This document shows, in pieces, positions 61,574 through 64,000 of a DNA stretch of 64,000 nucleotides. Positions within the stretch are counted from its first letter, which is position 1, and every line of letters starts with the position of its first letter. The DNA comes from Streptococcus rubneri (GTDB lineage Bacteria > Bacillota > Bacilli > Lactobacillales > Streptococcaceae): positions 186,001 to 250,000 of the forward strand of contig NZ_SRRP01000001.1 in assembly GCF_004785935.1 (NCBI RefSeq), written 5' to 3'. Below the pieces are notes generated by a model that was not told where the DNA came from, made no database searches, and saw only the letters and a program-made list of their open reading frames with translations. The position numbers were made by a program, and so were the translations under genes.

Positions 61574-61680
61574 AACGGCCACCCAAAAACAAGAAAGTGG
61601 TCTAGATCCTGTGGCTCTTTTTAACGGCCACCCAAAAACAAGAGAGTGGTCTAGATCCTGTGGACCTTTTTAACGGTCGC
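61556..61680 (+). repeat. 49-bp tandem repeat of the rpoD terminator region
   Basis: Two full units and a half: starts at 61556, 61605 and 61654. Each unit begins GATCCTGTGG-(A/C)-TCTTTTTAACGG and continues CCACCCAAAAACAAGAAAGTGG with an inner GGCCAC...GTGGTC pairing. The right arm of the hairpin has decayed in copies 2 (GGCTC) and 3 (GGACC). Confidence 0.9.
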
Positions 61681-61836
61681 CTAGACATGCAAAAGCGACC
61701 CTGGTCCAACCCAAACTAAGAAATTTAAAAGCGAGGCCGGTTAGGAAAATCTTATGAAGGACTAGTTGAATGTAGAGACTGGTCCCAAACAAAAAAATTC
61801 TTCATCAGCTTGAGCTAAGTGAAGAAGGAGTGAAGA

Positions 61837-62166
61837 ATGAGTTATACGACAGAAGAAATCGAACAAATTAAAAACCGTATTCTTGAAAATCTGGAACAAG
61901 TCATTGACCCAGAATTAGGAATTGATATTGTCAATCTTGGCCTGGTTTACGAGATTCGTTTCGATGGTGAAACTGGTGCAACAGAGATTGATATGACCTT
62001 AACGACTATGGGTTGTCCTTTGGCAGACTTGTTGACCGATCAAATTTATGACGCCTTAACTGGAATGGATGAAGTCACCAAGGTTGATGTGAAATTGGTT
62101 TGGTACCCAGCTTGGACGGTTGAAAAGATGAGCCGTTATGCTAGAATTGCCTTAGGGATTAAATAG
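61837..62166 (+). CDS. MIP18 family (DUF59) Fe-S assembly factor
   Basis: A 109-residue protein (IDPELGIDIVNLGLVYEIRF, LTTMGCPLADLLTDQI) of the PaaD/SufT/YitW type, which helps load Fe-S clusters; the conserved Cys is in MGCPL. GAAGGAG ribosome site. Single gene after the rpoD repeats; the 61681-61836 gap holds no gene. Confidence 0.9.
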   Translation: MSYTTEEIEQIKNRILENLEQVIDPELGIDIVNLGLVYEIRFDGETGATEIDMTLTTMGCPLADLLTDQIYDALTGMDEVTKVDVKLVWYPAWTVEKMSRYARIALGIK

Positions 62167-62172
62167 AAAAAG

Positions 62173-62196
62173 AAAAGGAGGTAGGGCCTCCTTTTT
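62173..62196 (+). terminator. Terminator of the MIP18 gene
   Basis: AAAGGAGG, loop TAGGG, CCTCCTTTTT. Confidence 0.88.
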
Positions 62197-62258
62197 GTAT
62201 GACCTTTATTTTGAAGATGAAATAACCTTACAATTCTGTAACGTTTCTTTATAAAATG

Positions 62259-62287
62259 TTGCAATCAATTTGTAGGAACGTTATAAT
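62259..62287 (+). promoter_or_regulatory. Promoter of the ABC exporter operon
   Basis: -35 TTGCAA (62259-62264), 17-base spacer, -10 TATAAT (62282-62287). AACGTT occurs at 62240-62245 and at 62277-62282, touching the -10. Confidence 0.75.
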
Positions 62288-62316
62288 ATAGTAATAATCA
62301 ATTTAAGGAGAATTAT

Positions 62317-63024
62317 ATGACACAGTATCCTTTGGTCTATTTAGATCATGTTCAAAAACTGTATGGTAAACATACGGCCTTATATGATGTAAGCGTGAAT
62401 ATCCAACCTGGTCGTATTATTGGTTTGCTTGGTCCAAACGGAAGTGGGAAAACGACCATTATTAAATTAATAAACGGTTTGTTGCAACCAACTAGTGGGA
62501 ATGTCTATATTCATGGACAAAGGCCTTCTATTGAAACAAAGAAGGTGATTTCTTACCTACCTGATACAACCTACTTGGATGAGAATATGAAAATATCCGA
62601 GGCGATTCGCTTCTTCCAAGACTTCTATTCAGACTTCAATGTAGCGCGTGCCCACAAATTACTTACGGACTTACAATTGCGTCCAGAGCAACGCTTAAGA
62701 CAGTTGTCGAAAGGGAATAAGGAAAAAGTTCAGTTAATCTTAGTCATGAGTCGTGAGGCAGATCTCTATATTCTTGACGAACCAATTGGTGGTGTGGATC
62801 CGGCTGCACGGGATTACATCCTGAGAACTATTATCCAAAATCGTCGACCAAATTCATCTGTTCTAATTTCAACCCACTTGATTGCGGACGTTGAACAAGT
62901 GTTAGATGAGGCACTCTTCATCAATCAAGGACGGATCATGTTGCATGAAAATACAACAGTACTTCGAAACCAATATGGTAAATCGATTGATGCCATCTTC
63001 CGTGAACAATTTAGAATGTATTAG
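62317..63024 (+). CDS. ABC transporter ATP-binding protein
   Basis: A 235-residue ATPase: Walker A GPNGSGKTT, signature LSKGNKEKVQL, Walker B LYILDEPIGGVD, H-loop STHLIADVE. The YtrB-like type often sits with a GntR regulator; none is adjacent here. It pairs with the membrane subunit 9 bases downstream. Substrate unknown; these two-gene exporters often serve cell-envelope stress or peptide export. Confidence 0.92.
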   Translation: MTQYPLVYLDHVQKLYGKHTALYDVSVNIQPGRIIGLLGPNGSGKTTIIKLINGLLQPTSGNVYIHGQRPSIETKKVISYLPDTTYLDENMKISEAIRFFQDFYSDFNVARAHKLLTDLQLRPEQRLRQLSKGNKEKVQLILVMSREADLYILDEPIGGVDPAARDYILRTIIQNRRPNSSVLISTHLIADVEQVLDEALFINQGRIMLHENTTVLRNQYGKSIDAIFREQFRMY

Positions 63025-63033
63025 GAGTCTTTT

Positions 63034-63834
63034 ATGTTTGGAAAATTAATGAAATATGAATTAAAAGCAACTTCAAAATGGTATTTGATTGTAGCTGGGG
63101 GTTGCTTGGTACTATCCATCTTCATGGGAGTTATCGGATCAAATGTGGTTACGGGAGCATCTTTTATCTCCAATAACACCAAAATAATTATCCAGTTGGT
63201 AATGACTGGAATTTTCTTTGCTGGAATGGTGGCTCTAAACTTAACCAACTTTTTTATTATCATCCGTCGTTTTTATAATAATATTTTTGGTCGAGAGGGC
63301 TATCTGACATGGACTCTCCCAGTTGGCTCCCATTCCATCTTATTAGCTAAGATTTTTACAGCTTTTATTTGGACGCTGTTCTGCTTTCTTACTGTTATCC
63401 TATCCTCTTCAATTGTTAGTGCCATTATTGGGACATCCCAGGGTACGAATGTGTTTGAAATTTTAGGATCCATGATGGACTATCTTGGAGCTTCTTTTAT
63501 CATTCAATTTATAGTCTATTATTTATTAACCACCCTTTCCGGTATTTTGCTCCTTTACTGTGCGATTGCCCTTGGACATCTCTTTAGCAACAGTCGAATT
63601 GTGATGGCTATTGTGATTGGTTTTGTCCTTTGGGTTGGACTGAGTTTGATTGGACAACTACTACCTGTTGTGAACCTTGATTCCCTGTCTATTTTGAAAC
63701 TGTTAACCTCTAGTACTTTAGACGACTTGGATATTGTTAATTTCATTCCAGCTTATATTTATGAAATTGTGAAGATTATACCGATGTACTTCACAATCCG
63801 CTATGTCACCAAATATAAATTGAACTTGCAATAA
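63034..63834 (+). CDS. ABC-2 type permease subunit
   Basis: A 266-residue membrane protein with six predicted helices (e.g. WYLIVAGGCLVLSIFMGVIG, FFAGMVALNLTNFFIII). The EGYLTWTLPVGSHSILLAK motif after helix 2 is common in ABC-2 permeases. Forms the pore with the ATPase upstream. Confidence 0.88.
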   Translation: MFGKLMKYELKATSKWYLIVAGGCLVLSIFMGVIGSNVVTGASFISNNTKIIIQLVMTGIFFAGMVALNLTNFFIIIRRFYNNIFGREGYLTWTLPVGSHSILLAKIFTAFIWTLFCFLTVILSSSIVSAIIGTSQGTNVFEILGSMMDYLGASFIIQFIVYYLLTTLSGILLLYCAIALGHLFSNSRIVMAIVIGFVLWVGLSLIGQLLPVVNLDSLSILKLLTSSTLDDLDIVNFIPAYIYEIVKIIPMYFTIRYVTKYKLNLQ

Positions 63835-63839
63835 AAGTG

Positions 63840-63864
63840 AAAGAGGAAGCACTTCCTCTTTTTC
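63840..63864 (+). terminator. Terminator of the ABC exporter operon
   Basis: AAGAGGAA, loop GCAC, TTCCTCTT and a T tract. Confidence 0.9.
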
Positions 63865-63866
63865 TT

Positions 63867-63895
63867 TTGCCATTTTACGTAAAAAATGGTAAACT
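63867..63895 (+). promoter_or_regulatory. Promoter of ssrA
   Basis: -35 TTGCCA (63867-63872), 17-base spacer ending TGG, -10 TAAACT (63890-63895). Confidence 0.7.
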
Positions 63896-63910
63896 GAAAT
63901 ATATCATTTT

Positions 63911-64000
63911 GGGGTCGTTACGGATTCGACAGGCATTATGAGGCATATTTTGCGACTCGTGTGGCGACGTAAACGCTCAGTTAAATATAACTGCAAAAAA
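63911..64000 (+). ncRNA. ssrA: tmRNA (ssrA), 5' part; runs past the window end
   Basis: GGGGTCGTTACGGATTCGAC is the conserved tmRNA 5' end that forms the alanine-tRNA-like acceptor half. The following GACGTAAACGC and the AACTGCAAAAAA at the window edge fit the start of the tag-peptide frame (resume codon GCA, tag AKN...). It rescues stalled ribosomes and tags the broken product for proteolysis. The 3' half lies outside. Confidence 0.95.

Noticed and set aside
61461-61673. 70-codon frame over the rpoD end and tandem repeats
   Set aside because: Out of frame with rpoD; repeated residues only reflect the 49-bp repeats.

Overview
The window is chromosomal DNA of a low-GC Firmicute, almost certainly a Streptococcus of the oral (mitis/sanguinis-like) kind. 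The genus rests on several signs: the atpE-B-F-H-A-G-D-C order with subunit c first, murA-epuA-endA, murT-gatD, cdaA-cdaR-glmM, dnaG-rpoD, a YSIRK-type M26 protease with an N-terminal LPXTG, and small streptococcal proteins (DUF1146, DUF4044). I cannot fix the species from sequence alone.

Layout. 1-7.4 kb: the 3' part of alaS, a CPBP membrane protease, and on the minus strand nrdH, nrdE and nrdF (class Ib ribonucleotide reductase), with terminators between the genes, a separate nrdF promoter and candidate NrdR boxes before nrdH. 7.6-15.9 kb: ptsH-ptsI (general PTS proteins), then the glycogen operon glgB-glgC-glgD-glgA with a probable CcpA cre site. 16.1-22.1 kb: a 2009-residue IgA1-protease-like zinc metalloprotease with 81-bp repeats. 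22.4-28.8 kb: the F1Fo ATP synthase operon. 28.8-32.9 kb: DUF1146 protein, murA, epuA, endA (DNA-uptake nuclease), and a coupled pair made of a membrane-anchored matrixin-type protease and a small membrane protein. 32.9-38.8 kb: an ABC-F ATPase, duplication scars and pseudogenes, an Rgg/MutR-type regulator and two tandem near-identical MFS transporters. 38.8-42.9 kb: class III fructose-bisphosphatase (fbp), whose promoter and leader are duplicated 1.7 kb upstream together with a decayed internal fbp fragment; an unrecognised membrane protein lies between the copies.

43.0-48.6 kb: cell-envelope genes: lapA-like, gatD and murT (lipid II amidation) on the minus strand, then cdaA-cdaR-glmM (c-di-AMP and UDP-GlcNAc supply) on the plus strand. 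48.7-50.0 kb: an LPXTG surface protein with a serine stalk. 50.2-55.2 kb: DUF4044 protein, obgE, a 53-residue protein, ridA, rapZ-yvcK-whiA. 55.2-64 kb: ferredoxin-NADP reductase, aquaglyceroporin, rpsU, mscL, dnaG-rpoD, a MIP18-type Fe-S factor, an ABC exporter and the 5' end of ssrA (tmRNA).

The most unusual feature is a 54/55-bp palindromic element present twice (15830-15883 and 42821-42875). Each copy sits inside the loop of a rho-independent terminator and is flanked by short direct repeats; removing one copy restores a normal terminator hairpin. It looks like a miniature element made of two joined IS150-like ends that targets terminator loops. Other notable points: three genes whose start codon coincides with the predicted transcription start (leaderless), a ribosome-site-sequestering terminator before the second MFS gene, a palindrome over the nrdF promoter, and a 49-bp tandem repeat of the rpoD terminator.
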